From assembly GCF_900107975.1 (NCBI RefSeq), contig NZ_FNVF01000002.1, positions 387,178 to 451,177 on the forward strand: a DNA stretch of 64,000 bases, read 5' to 3'. The notes beneath the pieces were generated by a model. It had not been told where the DNA came from, made no database searches, and saw nothing but the letters and a program-made list of their open reading frames with translations. Origin of the DNA: Paenibacillus sp. UNC499MF. GTDB lineage: Bacteria; Bacillota; Bacilli; Paenibacillales; NBRC-103111. A program made the translations under genes and the position numbers. Shown one piece after another: positions 7,987-18,220 of this stretch; within the stretch, counting starts at the first letter, position 1; each line of letters begins with the position of its first letter.

Positions 7987-9140
7987 GTACCGACAAAAAG
8001 CTAGGCACGAAAATCATCCATTTCGGCGGAGAAATCGATAAAACGACGGGCGCTTCCAGCGTACCGATCTATCAGGCATCGACCTTTCACCATTTCTCGC
8101 TGGATAATCCTCCCGAATTCGATTATTCCCGTTCGGGAAATCCGACCCGTCAGGCACTGGAAGACTATATCGCTCTGCTGGAAGGCGGAGCGCGGGGATT
8201 CGCGTTCGCTTCGGGGATGGCGGCCATTTCATCGGCCTTCTTCCTGCTGTCGAGCGGCGATCATGTGATTTGTACGGAAGATGTGTACGGCGGAACATAT
8301 CGGCTGCTGACCGCGATTCTGACGCGGATGAATATCGAGACGACGTTCGTCGATATGACGGATCCGGAGAGGGTCAAGGCGGCGCTGAAGCCGAACACGA
8401 AGGCCGTCTTCCTGGAGACGCCGTCCAATCCGACGCTCAAGATTACGGACGTCTCGGTCATCTGCGCGTGGGCGAAAGAAAACGGGCTGCTGACGATGCT
8501 CGACAATTCGTTCATGACGCCTTATCATCAGCGTCCGATCGAGCAGGGCGTCGATATCGTGCTGCACAGCGCCACAAAGTTCCTGAGCGGCCACAGCGAC
8601 GTCCTGGCGGGCTTGGCGGTCGTGGCTAACGACAGCCTCGGCCGCCGCATGAAGCAGATCCAGAACGGCCTCGGCAACGTGCTCGGCCCGCAGGACAGCT
8701 GGCTGCTTATGCGCGGCATGAAGACGCTCAAAGTGCGCATGGAAGGCTCCGAGCAGAACGCGCGCCGTCTGGCCGAATGGCTGGACAGTCATCCGGCTGT
8801 CGAGGCCGTGTACTATCCGGGCCTGAAAGGCCATCCCGGCCGCGAGATTCACGAGAAGCAGTCGAGCGGCTACGGCGCCGTCGTCTCGTTCGACGTGAAC
8901 GGGGGCGAGCGCGCCAGGAAACTGCTGAGCGAGGTCAAGATCCCGCTGGTCGCCGTTTCTCTGGGCGCGGTCGAGAGCATCTTGTCCTATCCGGCGATGA
9001 TGTCCCATGCCGCGATGTCCCGCGAGGTGCGGCTGGAGCGGGGAATTACGGACGGGCTCGTGCGGTATTCCGTCGGTTTGGAAGACATCGACGATATTAT
9101 AGCGGACCTGGACGCGGCTTTATCTCATCTGCAGGGATAA
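7983..9140 (+). CDS. metC: Cystathionine beta-lyase
   Basis: Second PLP enzyme of the same family, 385 residues, splitting cystathionine into homocysteine, pyruvate and ammonia. PLP-binding Lys199 lies in HSATKFLSGHSD; the YGGTYRLLTAI and DNSFMTPYHQRP segments parallel those of MetI, so the two genes look like an old tandem duplication. It starts with GTG overlapping the metI stop, and the ribosome site (AAGGAGA) lies inside metI. A terminator follows at 9164. The split of roles between the two paralogues is by analogy with Bacillus metI-metC. Confidence 0.9.
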   Translation: MSTDKKLGTKIIHFGGEIDKTTGASSVPIYQASTFHHFSLDNPPEFDYSRSGNPTRQALEDYIALLEGGARGFAFASGMAAISSAFFLLSSGDHVICTEDVYGGTYRLLTAILTRMNIETTFVDMTDPERVKAALKPNTKAVFLETPSNPTLKITDVSVICAWAKENGLLTMLDNSFMTPYHQRPIEQGVDIVLHSATKFLSGHSDVLAGLAVVANDSLGRRMKQIQNGLGNVLGPQDSWLLMRGMKTLKVRMEGSEQNARRLAEWLDSHPAVEAVYYPGLKGHPGREIHEKQSSGYGAVVSFDVNGGERARKLLSEVKIPLVAVSLGAVESILSYPAMMSHAAMSREVRLERGITDGLVRYSVGLEDIDDIIADLDAALSHLQG

Positions 9141-9163
9141 ACGGCTGTCTGAGGGCCCGAGGG

Positions 9164-9226
9164 AAGCAAGTGAAAGAAGGCAGGTCAGTTCTCAACGGAC
9201 GGACGCCTCTTCACTTGCTTTTTTAT
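9164..9226 (+). terminator. Terminator of the metA-metI-metC operon
   Basis: Eleven-base arms (9164-9174, 9210-9220: AAGCAAGTGAA/TTCACTTGCTT) with a long loop, followed by a T-run. Confidence 0.8.
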
Positions 9227-9422
9227 TTGAAAGGACGGAAGGGTTGGCGCATCAGAGAAAACTATAGGAACAGAAACCATCGCGGCCGCGTGTCCGTACA
9301 AGACGGTCAGGCAGCAGGAAGGCGTTGGCGGATGTCAGCGCAGGGGTCCTAATCAAACCGGAAATTTTACAGGAAGCAAGTCTGAAAGATAGCCGAAGGG
9401 CCTATTTTTCCCGTAGCCGGAT
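9227..9422. other. Intergenic stretch without visible features
   Basis: About 200 bases between the met terminator and the mqnC promoter. I see no ORF with a ribosome site and no clear repeat or structured leader. Confidence 0.5.
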
Positions 9423-9451
9423 TTGGGGCGTTATGTTACAATGGTGATAAT
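9423..9451 (+). promoter_or_regulatory. Candidate promoter of mqnC
   Basis: TTGGGG (9423-9428), 17-base spacer, GATAAT (9446-9451). The start codon follows 95 bases later. Confidence 0.35.
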
Positions 9452-9545
9452 GTTTTTTTGTACATGTAACTTTTTTCACATAGTATATCGTGAGCCGCGA
9501 ATTCATACCTAAATTCGTGTGCGGAGTCAGAAAGGAGTGAATGCC

Positions 9546-10679
9546 ATGAATCCGATCGACCGCATTTTGGATAAATCCCTTGCAGGCGGACGAATTGATC
9601 TGGAAGAGTGTGTCACACTGCTCGAATCCGACCAGATCGAGAAAATGGGTCATGTCGCTAACCAAATTATGCTGAGGCACCATCCTGAACCGATCACCAC
9701 GTTTGTAGTGGGTCGCAACATCAACTACACGAACGTTTGTGACGTTTATTGCAGATTTTGTGCATTCTATAGAGCTCCCGGTTCTACGGAAGGATACGTA
9801 CTTCGGAACGAGGATATTTTCCGCAAAATCCAGGAGACGCTCGATGTGGGCGGGACCGAAATTCTGATGCAGGGCGGCACGAACCCGGACCTGCCGTTCA
9901 GCTACTATACGGATCTGCTGCGCGAAATCAAGCAGCGCTTCGATATTACGATGCATTCTTTCTCTCCGGCTGAAATCTGGAAAATGAAAGATGTGTCGGA
10001 CGGCCTTTCGCTTGAAGAAGTCATCCGTCAGCTTCGCGACGCGGGACTGGATTCTCTGCCCGGCGGAGGCGCGGAAATTTTGGATGACCGCATCCGGATG
10101 AAAATTTCCAAGAAAAAAGGCTCCTGGCGCGACTGGATGGATGCCATGGAAACGGCTCACCGTCTGGGCATGAATACATCGGCGACGATGGTTTACGGTT
10201 TCGGCGAGACGATGGAAGAGCGCGCGATGCACCTGCTCCGCGTAAGAGAAGCGCAGGACAAATGCATCCAGAACGGCTACGATTCGCTTGGCTTCCTGGC
10301 CTTCATTCTGTGGCCGGTACAGCCGGACAACACGAATCTGCGCGTAGAGAAAACGAAGCCGGAAGAATACCTGAAAATGCTGGCCATTTCCCGCATTATG
10401 CTCGACAACATTCCGAACTTCCAGTCTTCCTGGGTCACAATGGGCCCCGAAATCGGCCGCCAGTCGCTGCATTACGGCTGCAATGACTTCGGAAGCACCA
10501 TGATTGAAGAGAATGTCGTTTCGGCTGCGGGCACTACACATAAAGTGAACATTTCCTCTACGCTGGAAATGATCCGTGCCGCAGGCAAGATTCCTGCCCA
10601 GCGCAATACGAAGTATGAGATCCTCCGCGTGTACGACGAGGATACGATTGTTGAAAAAGACTTCATTATGCAGAACTGA
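9546..10679 (+). CDS. mqnC: Cyclic dehypoxanthinyl futalosine synthase (radical SAM), menaquinone synthesis
   Basis: Radical-SAM enzyme of the futalosine route to menaquinone that cyclises dehypoxanthine futalosine. The 377-residue protein carries the cluster motif Cys65-x3-Cys69-x2-Cys72 (CDVYCRFC), the MQGGTNPDLPFSYY segment, and the LPGGGAEIL and FLAFILWPVQP segments typical of MqnC. MqnE and thiazole/biotin-type radical-SAM proteins are alternatives, but the C-terminal ending with the STMIEENVVSAAG segment fits MqnC well. The AAAGGAGTG ribosome site supports the ATG at 9546. It stands alone here; the other mqn genes are not in the window. Confidence 0.88.
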   Translation: MNPIDRILDKSLAGGRIDLEECVTLLESDQIEKMGHVANQIMLRHHPEPITTFVVGRNINYTNVCDVYCRFCAFYRAPGSTEGYVLRNEDIFRKIQETLDVGGTEILMQGGTNPDLPFSYYTDLLREIKQRFDITMHSFSPAEIWKMKDVSDGLSLEEVIRQLRDAGLDSLPGGGAEILDDRIRMKISKKKGSWRDWMDAMETAHRLGMNTSATMVYGFGETMEERAMHLLRVREAQDKCIQNGYDSLGFLAFILWPVQPDNTNLRVEKTKPEEYLKMLAISRIMLDNIPNFQSSWVTMGPEIGRQSLHYGCNDFGSTMIEENVVSAAGTTHKVNISSTLEMIRAAGKIPAQRNTKYEILRVYDEDTIVEKDFIMQN

Positions 10680-10720
10680 TCGATTCGAACATAGAAGTTC
10701 CTTTATTCAAAAAAACAAAA

Positions 10721-10765
10721 AGAAACCCGGAAGCCGTTCAAAACGGTTTCCCGGGTTTCTTTGCT
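10721..10765. terminator. Bidirectional terminator between mqnC and the kinase gene
   Basis: Arms at 10721-10738 and 10742-10760 (AGAAACCCGG... / ...CCCGGGTTTCT) pair with a small bulge. A T-rich tail follows on the plus strand and an A-rich lead (Ts on minus) precedes it, so it can serve both convergent genes. Confidence 0.8.
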
Positions 10766-10812
10766 TTGTGTACAGCACCGCTGGGTATTCGTATGCCGCA
10801 ACCGGAGCCGAA

Positions 10813-12657
10813 TCAATAACGGCGAAGTTTCACATGGAACATAATCGAGCTGCCGCGGCTCTCCGCCCAAATGCGGCCGTCATGGGCTTCCACGATGCTG
10901 CGCGCGATTGCCAGACCGAGCCCGGAACCGCCCGTATCGGAAGAACGCGCGGTATCCATCCGGTAAAACCGGTCAAACAGGCGGTCCAGCTCCGCTGTTT
11001 CCGAAACATTACTTTCATTGATTACCGTCACTTCGACATCCTGGCCTTCCTCCCGGACGATTACCTCGATGGTGCCGGGTTTGGAGCTGTATTTAACCGC
11101 ATTCGTAAGCAGGTTTTCGAAAACGCGGATCATCTGGTCGGGATCCATGGAGACGAACAGCCGCATAGGCGGCAGCACGAGGCGGAGGGAGAGGCCGTTC
11201 TGTTCCGCGATCGTAATATATTCTTCCGAGAGCTGATAGATCAGATCGTTTACGCAAACCGATTTTTTGGCAAGCGGCACGCCTTCGTTCGTCATCCGGC
11301 TGAATTCGAACAGATCGTCGATGAGAATTTTAAGTTTTTCCGCACGGCCGTAAGCGATTTGCATATAGTTTGATGCCTGCTCCTCGTCTTTGTAATCCTT
11401 GTCTTTCAGAAGCCGGAGATAGCCGATAATGAGCGTGAGCGGCGTGCGGAGGTCGTGAGAAACATTGGTGATCAATTCGTTCTTCAAACGCTGAGATTTG
11501 CGTTCTTCTTCCAGAGAATGCTGAAGATCGAAAGCCATGGAGTTCATGTGGCCTGCGAGCACGCCGAGTTCGTCACGGCTTCTTTCGGGAACCCGGTGGG
11601 CAAGATTGCCTTGGGACATTTGGACAAGGCCCTGTGCCATTTCTTCGATAATCTGCATTTTCCGCCGGGTAATCCAATAGAAGAGTCCCAGGAAGGTAGC
11701 GATTCCGGCGATCAGGGGAAGAGAGGTATCCTGCTCGTAATATGAGACTTGAGCTTCGGGAACCGCCTTGGCGACGAGATACGACTGAGTCCCGTTCAAG
11801 GTAAGCGGGTACATAAACGTGAATTCGGGGCTTTCGTGATTTTCCCGGTATGTTCCTTCCGTGTCCATGGCGCGGCCGATGAGCTGCGGGATATCGAACC
11901 GGCTTTCTCCGCTTCCTTTTGTTCTGTAGAGCACCTTACCGGATGAATCGATAATATATAGCGATTTTCTTCCGGGCCTGTCGGTTTCCTCGTCCAGAAG
12001 AGACTGAATATCCGCAGGATTTACCGGGAAAAAGGAGGGCGCCGGTTGAGCGGCGGGATTGCCCGCTGCCGGGACTTTTGTGCCGTCCGTTCCCGCGGCG
12101 CCCGAGCCGGCAGGATCCGGAGCCGCTTTGCCGTTCGTACCCGTTCCATCCGGGACGGCGGATTCCGGCGATGGAGACGGAACGGCCGATTTCGTCGCGG
12201 TGGAAGCGGAAGAGCTCTCCGAGCCCGCTTGCTGATGCGGTCCGGAGCCGATGCTGCCGTTACCGGCACTTCCGGTCTCCTTCGGGTCTTGAATCTCCTG
12301 ATCGGAGTTCGGTAAGTCTTTCGGACCCGGTTCGTCTTTAACGGAGGGATATCTGTCGGCATCGCCGCCGTACTGTTGAATGCGTTCGAGACGTTCCACA
12401 AGACGGTAAACCTGATGTTCCGTAATTTCTTTATCCTGAATATAGGAGACGGTCGCCCCCGTGCGCCATGATTTGGTAAGCTCGGATACCAGGCTCCCGG
12501 CGGCAGTCGCAGCGCCTATGCACAGAGCGAACGCGAGAATAAGCTGCATTCGCAGGCTGCGCATCACATTCTGTTTGCACAAAATAACGGGACGCACGAT
12601 GCCGCGCACCAGCAGACCCCACAGCTTTCCGAATCTCCTTTTTCGATTAGGTTTCAA
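10813..12657 (-). CDS. Membrane sensor histidine kinase with Pro/Ser/Gly/Ala-rich extracytoplasmic insert
   Basis: The 614-residue kinase has a membrane helix at about 38-56, an extracytoplasmic part, a second helix at about 313-330, a HAMP linker, a HisKA domain with phospho-acceptor His401 (NVSHDLRTPLT), and an ATPase domain with a GGSGLGLAIARSIVEAHDG G-box. It is 11 bases overlapped with the upstream response regulator, so both form one operon and one signalling pair. The extracytoplasmic region holds a low-complexity stretch at about 105-208, very rich in Pro, Ser, Gly and Ala, which looks like a disordered wall-spanning spacer. The signal is unknown. Confidence 0.9.
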   Translation of the reverse strand: MKPNRKRRFGKLWGLLVRGIVRPVILCKQNVMRSLRMQLILAFALCIGAATAAGSLVSELTKSWRTGATVSYIQDKEITEHQVYRLVERLERIQQYGGDADRYPSVKDEPGPKDLPNSDQEIQDPKETGSAGNGSIGSGPHQQAGSESSSASTATKSAVPSPSPESAVPDGTGTNGKAAPDPAGSGAAGTDGTKVPAAGNPAAQPAPSFFPVNPADIQSLLDEETDRPGRKSLYIIDSSGKVLYRTKGSGESRFDIPQLIGRAMDTEGTYRENHESPEFTFMYPLTLNGTQSYLVAKAVPEAQVSYYEQDTSLPLIAGIATFLGLFYWITRRKMQIIEEMAQGLVQMSQGNLAHRVPERSRDELGVLAGHMNSMAFDLQHSLEEERKSQRLKNELITNVSHDLRTPLTLIIGYLRLLKDKDYKDEEQASNYMQIAYGRAEKLKILIDDLFEFSRMTNEGVPLAKKSVCVNDLIYQLSEEYITIAEQNGLSLRLVLPPMRLFVSMDPDQMIRVFENLLTNAVKYSSKPGTIEVIVREEGQDVEVTVINESNVSETAELDRLFDRFYRMDTARSSDTGGSGLGLAIARSIVEAHDGRIWAESRGSSIMFHVKLRRY

Positions 12658-13348
12658 TTTTGTAGCCTACCCCCCAAACGGTTTTGATATATTTCGGCTG
12701 CCTCGGATTGCTCTCCACTTTTTCCCGGATTTTGCGGATGTGTACCATGACCGTGTTGTCCGATTCGAAGTACGGGGTATTCCAAACCGTTTCATAAATC
12801 CGCTCCGTACTGAAGACGATTCCGCGGTTGCGGCCAAGAAGCTCCAGAATGGAAAATTCCCGGGGAGTCAGCTTGACCGGCCGTCCCTCCACATGAACTT
12901 CATGCGTAGCCGTATCAATGACGAGATCGTCCAGCTCGATACGGTGTGTAAGCGTTTCGGATGGCATGGGGGCGTTTAATCTTTTATACCGGCGCAGTTG
13001 GGATTTCACCCGTGCCATCAGTTCGAGCGGATTAAACGGTTTCGTCAAATAATCGTCCGCTCCGGCGGTTAATCCGAGAATTTTGTCCATATCCTCGCTT
13101 TTTGCGGAGAGCATCAGGATAGGCATGTTTTTCTCCTTGCGGATTTCCAGACACGCCTGGACGCCGTCCATGCGGGGCATCATAATGTCGAGGATAATGA
13201 GATCGACCTCCCTGCTTTTCAGCACATCCAAGGCTTCCAGGCCGTCTCCGGCCGAAACCGTTTCATACCCCTCATTGGTTAAATAAATACGGATGAGCTC
13301 CACGATCTCTTTTTCATTATCCACGATCAGAATCGTTTCTTTTCCCAT
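12647..13348 (-). CDS. OmpR/PhoB-family response regulator
   Basis: DNA-binding partner of the downstream kinase, 233 residues: receiver domain with the phospho-acceptor Asp54 (LDIMMPRMDG) and Lys in LTKPFNP, then a winged helix with the typical FSTERIYETVW and VWGVGYKIE segments. The start is set at 13348 because the AAAGGAG site is nine bases away; a second ATG at 13354 would leave only three. The overlap with the kinase gene shows co-translation. Sequence style resembles VanR-type regulators, but targets are not visible here. Confidence 0.92.
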   Translation of the reverse strand: MGKETILIVDNEKEIVELIRIYLTNEGYETVSAGDGLEALDVLKSREVDLIILDIMMPRMDGVQACLEIRKEKNMPILMLSAKSEDMDKILGLTAGADDYLTKPFNPLELMARVKSQLRRYKRLNAPMPSETLTHRIELDDLVIDTATHEVHVEGRPVKLTPREFSILELLGRNRGIVFSTERIYETVWNTPYFESDNTVMVHIRKIREKVESNPRQPKYIKTVWGVGYKIET

Positions 13349-13630
13349 AACCATGCGCTCCTTTATATGCCGGAAAACGGATGCCGTGGCGTAACCGGCC
13401 TTGCGTTCCCTTATACTCCATTATGAAAACGGGCTATTGTGACGTTAGCACAGGAAGACGGGGTTGGCAATTCCGGTCGCAGAAGGAGCGGCACCTCCAT
13501 CATCAAGCTTTTCATAGTGATTATTATAGAAGGTTGTTCTTAACAAAACCGCGCCGAATTTCTTAAGGAAAGTTTAAGATCGGCTTCAATTTCCTGAATT
13601 GCCCGGCCTTCGGACATGTCAAGAGTTGGT
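13349..13630. other. Divergent intergenic region between the response regulator and ytxC
   Basis: About 280 bases. On the minus strand a TATAAT (13527-13522) may be the -10 of the regulator-kinase operon, but its -35 is unclear. I see no other gene or structured element apart from the ytxC promoter described separately. Confidence 0.35.
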
Positions 13631-13660
13631 TGTATATCCGCCTCCGGCCGACCATATACT
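13631..13660 (+). promoter_or_regulatory. Candidate sporulation sigma-E promoter of ytxC
   Basis: TGTATATC (13631-13638), 14-base spacer, CATATACT (13653-13660). The -10 matches the sigma-E consensus CATACAMT at seven of eight positions and the -35 retains the ATAT core. It lies 36 bases before the ytxC start, a good distance. Assignment is by consensus only. Confidence 0.5.
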
Positions 13661-13696
13661 TTTAGAAGGAATTCAGCGTCAGGAAGGAGTGAGCCC

Positions 13697-14671
13697 ATGT
13701 CTTTCGTACAGTTTGTATTCAACAATTCCGCCGTGTTTGATATTTCTGCGCTGCAAAGCCGGATCGAAAGCCGCCTAGCGCTTCTGAATCAGGAAGGAAA
13801 CCCGGTGCCGGTCGTCCGCGACGATCTGGAACACTGCACGGTACTTCGGATAGGGAGAGCGGCCGGCGGCAAAAAGCAGCAGACGGGGCCCGATGCCGTT
13901 ATAGAAGCCGCTGCCGAGGCTGCAGCCGAGCAGATCGTGGAGGGTGAAGAAGAGAGGCTGATCCGTAAGCTGCTGGTAAATACCTTCCATTATAAAGAGC
14001 CTGAAGAAGCGGCGAAAATCGGCCGTTACTGCCGCCAGTTCCTGAACGGGGAGGAAGAGGGCGAGGCTGCCGCCGGAGAATACGGCCTTGACGATTATCT
14101 GGACTGGGGACCTATCGACGGCATGAAGCTCCGGGCGGGCAAAATAAGCGAGCCGTTGAAAGCTCTGCTGCTGGAAGGGCAGCCCGTGAACCTGCCGGGC
14201 TTTATTGCGTTCCGGCTTCAGGAATATATGGAGGAGCTGAAAGAGGTCGTCGAATACGCCATTGACGAATACGTGATGGACCAGCAGTATCAGGAATTTA
14301 TTTCTCTGCTCCAGTATTTCGTCTATATCCAGGAAACGAAGACGGCAGCAGCTCATTTGATACATAAGGAAGGCGCCGAATTTACGATTCTGGATGAGAA
14401 TATGCAGCCGATCGACACCAGTAAGATGGAAGCGTCTTTTACTTTGGAAATGATCGAGAAAGATATCAGCTTTGAAGATATGATCGTCTCCACGCTTATT
14501 TCGGTATCTCCGGCGACGATTTATATTCACACGCGTGAGCCCGATCTGCCTGTTATCCGGACAATTATGCAGATTTTCGAGTCCCGTGCGACTATTTGCT
14601 CCTACTGCGCCGTATGCCGCACGAAGCTGGCGGGAAACTCGGACAGCGGGTCTCCGTCCCCCTTGACCTGA
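13697..14671 (+). CDS. ytxC: Putative sporulation protein YtxC
   Basis: A 324-residue protein of the YtxC family, named from its place just before thrS (the same order as in Bacillus subtilis) and from segments such as LIRKLLVNTFHY, GFIAFRLQEYMEEL and YAIDEYVMDQQYQEF. No enzymatic motif is visible; the N-terminal part is variable and the centre is acidic. The molecular role is unknown. The start at 13697 has an AAGGAGTG ribosome site; an upstream in-frame ATG (13616) would place the start before the likely promoter. A sigma-E-type promoter agrees with a role in sporulation. Confidence 0.82.
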   Translation: MSFVQFVFNNSAVFDISALQSRIESRLALLNQEGNPVPVVRDDLEHCTVLRIGRAAGGKKQQTGPDAVIEAAAEAAAEQIVEGEEERLIRKLLVNTFHYKEPEEAAKIGRYCRQFLNGEEEGEAAAGEYGLDDYLDWGPIDGMKLRAGKISEPLKALLLEGQPVNLPGFIAFRLQEYMEELKEVVEYAIDEYVMDQQYQEFISLLQYFVYIQETKTAAAHLIHKEGAEFTILDENMQPIDTSKMEASFTLEMIEKDISFEDMIVSTLISVSPATIYIHTREPDLPVIRTIMQIFESRATICSYCAVCRTKLAGNSDSGSPSPLT

Positions 14672-14691
14672 TTCCGCGGCAGGCTTATAAT
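14663..14691 (+). promoter_or_regulatory. Sigma-A promoter of thrS, overlapping the end of ytxC
   Basis: TTGACC (14663-14668), 17-base spacer, TATAAT (14686-14691). The -35 lies inside the last codons of ytxC, so thrS has its own vegetative promoter followed by the T-box leader. Confidence 0.75.
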
Positions 14692-14699
14692 TAGGAAAT

Positions 14700-14990
14700 C
14701 AAAGGCTTTGACCGAAGACACGGACAGCTTGTAACACTGCTTCCAGAGAATGGGGCCCCGGCTGAAATCCCCTGCAGATGTACGGTATGTTTACCCCTTC
14801 GAGAGCCGCAAAGCGGAAACCGAGCAAGAGCGGACGCAGGACGTCCGTCGGAAGTAAGCCTAGCCGAATCATCCCCGTTACCGGATGCTGAATGAGGATT
14901 CGTCCGCTTAATCGTAAGCGATGAATCGAATGAGGGTGGAACCACGAGTCGAGCGCACTCGTCCCTTTCGGGATGTGTGTGCTTTTTTGC
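14700..14990 (+). ncRNA. Threonyl T-box leader of thrS
   Basis: T-box leaders read uncharged tRNA. Seen here: a long stem I with the AGAGA element near 14752, and the T-box sequence AGGGTGGAACCACG (14933-14946) that forms the antiterminator. A terminator hairpin follows (arms 14953-14965 and 14970-14982, then six Ts). Threonine codons (ACG, ACC) occur in the region expected for the specifier, but I cannot fold the RNA to say which is used. Uncharged tRNA-Thr would stabilise antitermination and raise thrS expression. Confidence 0.92.
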
Positions 14991-15031
14991 GCTCTTTTTT
15001 GAAATTTATAGAGCTGAGGAGCTGACGAATC

Positions 15032-16966
<1,935 letters not shown>

Positions 16967-17040
16967 GCAGGCGGCATATACTGTGGAAGCGGCCGGCCGA
17001 ACCGCCGGTTTTCTGAACACAGCATTTATAAAACCGTCAA

Positions 17041-17079
17041 AACAGGGGGAACCTCAGTAGAGGCTCTCCCTGTTTTTTT
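17041..17079 (+). terminator. Terminator of thrS
   Basis: AACAGGGGGA..CCTC pairs with GAGG..TCTCCCTGTT, followed by seven Ts. Confidence 0.85.
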
Positions 17080-17083
17080 GTTA

Positions 17084-17113
17084 TTGGACATTATCGAGTA
17101 ATTAAATTATAAT
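17084..17113 (+). promoter_or_regulatory. Promoter of the catE-like gene
   Basis: TTGGAC (17084-17089), 18-base spacer, TATAAT (17108-17113, perfect). The predicted transcription start near 17120 falls inside the operator-like inverted repeat at 17117-17129. Confidence 0.6.
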
Positions 17114-17117
17114 TACT
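17097..17117. promoter_or_regulatory. Inverted repeat over the -10 of the catE-like promoter
   Basis: AGTAATT (17097-17103), seven bases, AATTACT (17111-17117): seven-base perfect arms overlapping the -10 box. The arms contain GTAA/TTAC, the same half-sites as the second operator next to it. A repressor site is inferred. Confidence 0.5.
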
Positions 17118-17129
17118 TACAAAAAGTAA
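17117..17129. promoter_or_regulatory. CatR/YodB-type operator TTAC-N5-GTAA
   Basis: TTAC, five As, GTAA is an exact match to the TTAC-N5-GTAA operator reported for the MarR/DUF24 repressors YodB and CatR at the Bacillus subtilis catE promoter, where one copy also lies on the transcription start site. The position at this catE-like promoter is the same. Confidence 0.6.
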
Positions 17130-17212
17130 CTAAATATATTCTGTCTCGTTCTAATCTATTTTGTCTCATTTACTTGTGTTTCCTAAATCTTTTTGAAAGA
17201 AGGATGACTCTT

Positions 17213-18073
17213 ATGACGCCTGTTATCGACCCCCGAACTGAAATCGGATCTGTGCATATTAAGGTTGGCAGCCTTGACCGGTCTCTTCCGTTTTATCAGG
17301 ACGTGATCGGACTCAAGCTGCTGACACGGAACGGAGCTTTCGCCGAACTGACGGCGGACGGCAAGAAGCCCCTTGTTATTCTGGAAGAGCTACCGGGTGC
17401 CGCTAAAGCACCAAAACGCGGGTATGCCGGTCTGTATCACTTCGCGATTCTTGTGCCCGGCCGCAAAGAGCTTGGATTCGCGCTGCGCAGCCTGATCCGC
17501 GGCGGTATCGAGGTCGGCCAGGGCGATCATCTCGTGAGCGAAGCGCTCTATCTGGACGATCCGGACGGCAACGGCATTGAAATTTATGCCGACCGTCCCC
17601 GCGAAACGTGGCGGAAGGATGCGAACGGCCACTACGTGATGGCGACCGACCCGGTGGACTGGGAAAGTCTGCTGGAGCTTGCCGGAGAGGAGCCGTGGAG
17701 CGGAATGGCTGCGGAAACGAAAATCGGTCACGTACATTTCCATGTGACGGATTTGCGGGCGGCGGAAGCCTTCTACTGCGGCCTGCTCGGGTTCGAGATC
17801 ACGCTCCGTTTCGGTCCGGCGGCTCTTTTCGTGGCGGCCGGGGGCTATCACCACCACATCGGGCTGAACACGTGGGCAGGCGCAGGGGCGCCGCCCGCAC
17901 CCGCCCATGCCGCCGGCATCCGCTGGTTTACCGTCGAGCTGCCCGATAACGAGGAGCTGGAGCGGATTCTGGCCCGCCTCCGGGAAGGAAACGTGAACGC
18001 CGCGGCCCGGGAAGACGGATGGCTTGTGACCGATCCTTCGGGAATCGGCGTGCTGCTGAGCGTGCGCGGTTAG
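17213..18073 (+). CDS. catE: VOC-superfamily dioxygenase, CatE-like catechol 2,3-dioxygenase
   Basis: Ring-cleaving dioxygenase-like protein of 286 residues with two vicinal-oxygen-chelate domains. The N-terminal one holds LYHFAILVPGR and DPDGNGIEIYADRP; the C-terminal one holds IGHVHFHVTD and GGYHHHIGLNTWAG. These supply the His, His and Glu residues that normally bind Fe(II). The close fit with Bacillus CatE over its length and the CatR-type operator upstream both point to catechol or quinone detoxification. The start at 17213 is best spaced from the GAAAGAAGG ribosome site; 17204 is possible. The actual substrate is inferred. Confidence 0.8.
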   Translation: MTPVIDPRTEIGSVHIKVGSLDRSLPFYQDVIGLKLLTRNGAFAELTADGKKPLVILEELPGAAKAPKRGYAGLYHFAILVPGRKELGFALRSLIRGGIEVGQGDHLVSEALYLDDPDGNGIEIYADRPRETWRKDANGHYVMATDPVDWESLLELAGEEPWSGMAAETKIGHVHFHVTDLRAAEAFYCGLLGFEITLRFGPAALFVAAGGYHHHIGLNTWAGAGAPPAPAHAAGIRWFTVELPDNEELERILARLREGNVNAAAREDGWLVTDPSGIGVLLSVRG

Positions 18074-18164
18074 CCCTGAACCCACCGGCCGCGCGCCTGG
18101 TTCTGTGTACGGGGGCGCAGCCGGCGGCAGATCCGGACTGAACCGTTCGGATAAGGTTAAAAAT

Positions 18165-18220
18165 AAGGATAGCCACGGCTAATTGTTTAATTGAACAAAG
18201 GCTATGGCTGTCCTTTTTTA
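18165..18220 (+). terminator. Terminator downstream of the catE-like gene
   Basis: AAGGATAGCCACGGCT and AGGCTATGGCTGTCCTT pair with G-U pairs, with a second small stem in the loop, followed by six Ts. Confidence 0.75.

Noticed and set aside
9402-10541. A 379-codon open frame on the minus strand
   Set aside because: It is antisense to mqnC, which has clear radical-SAM motifs.
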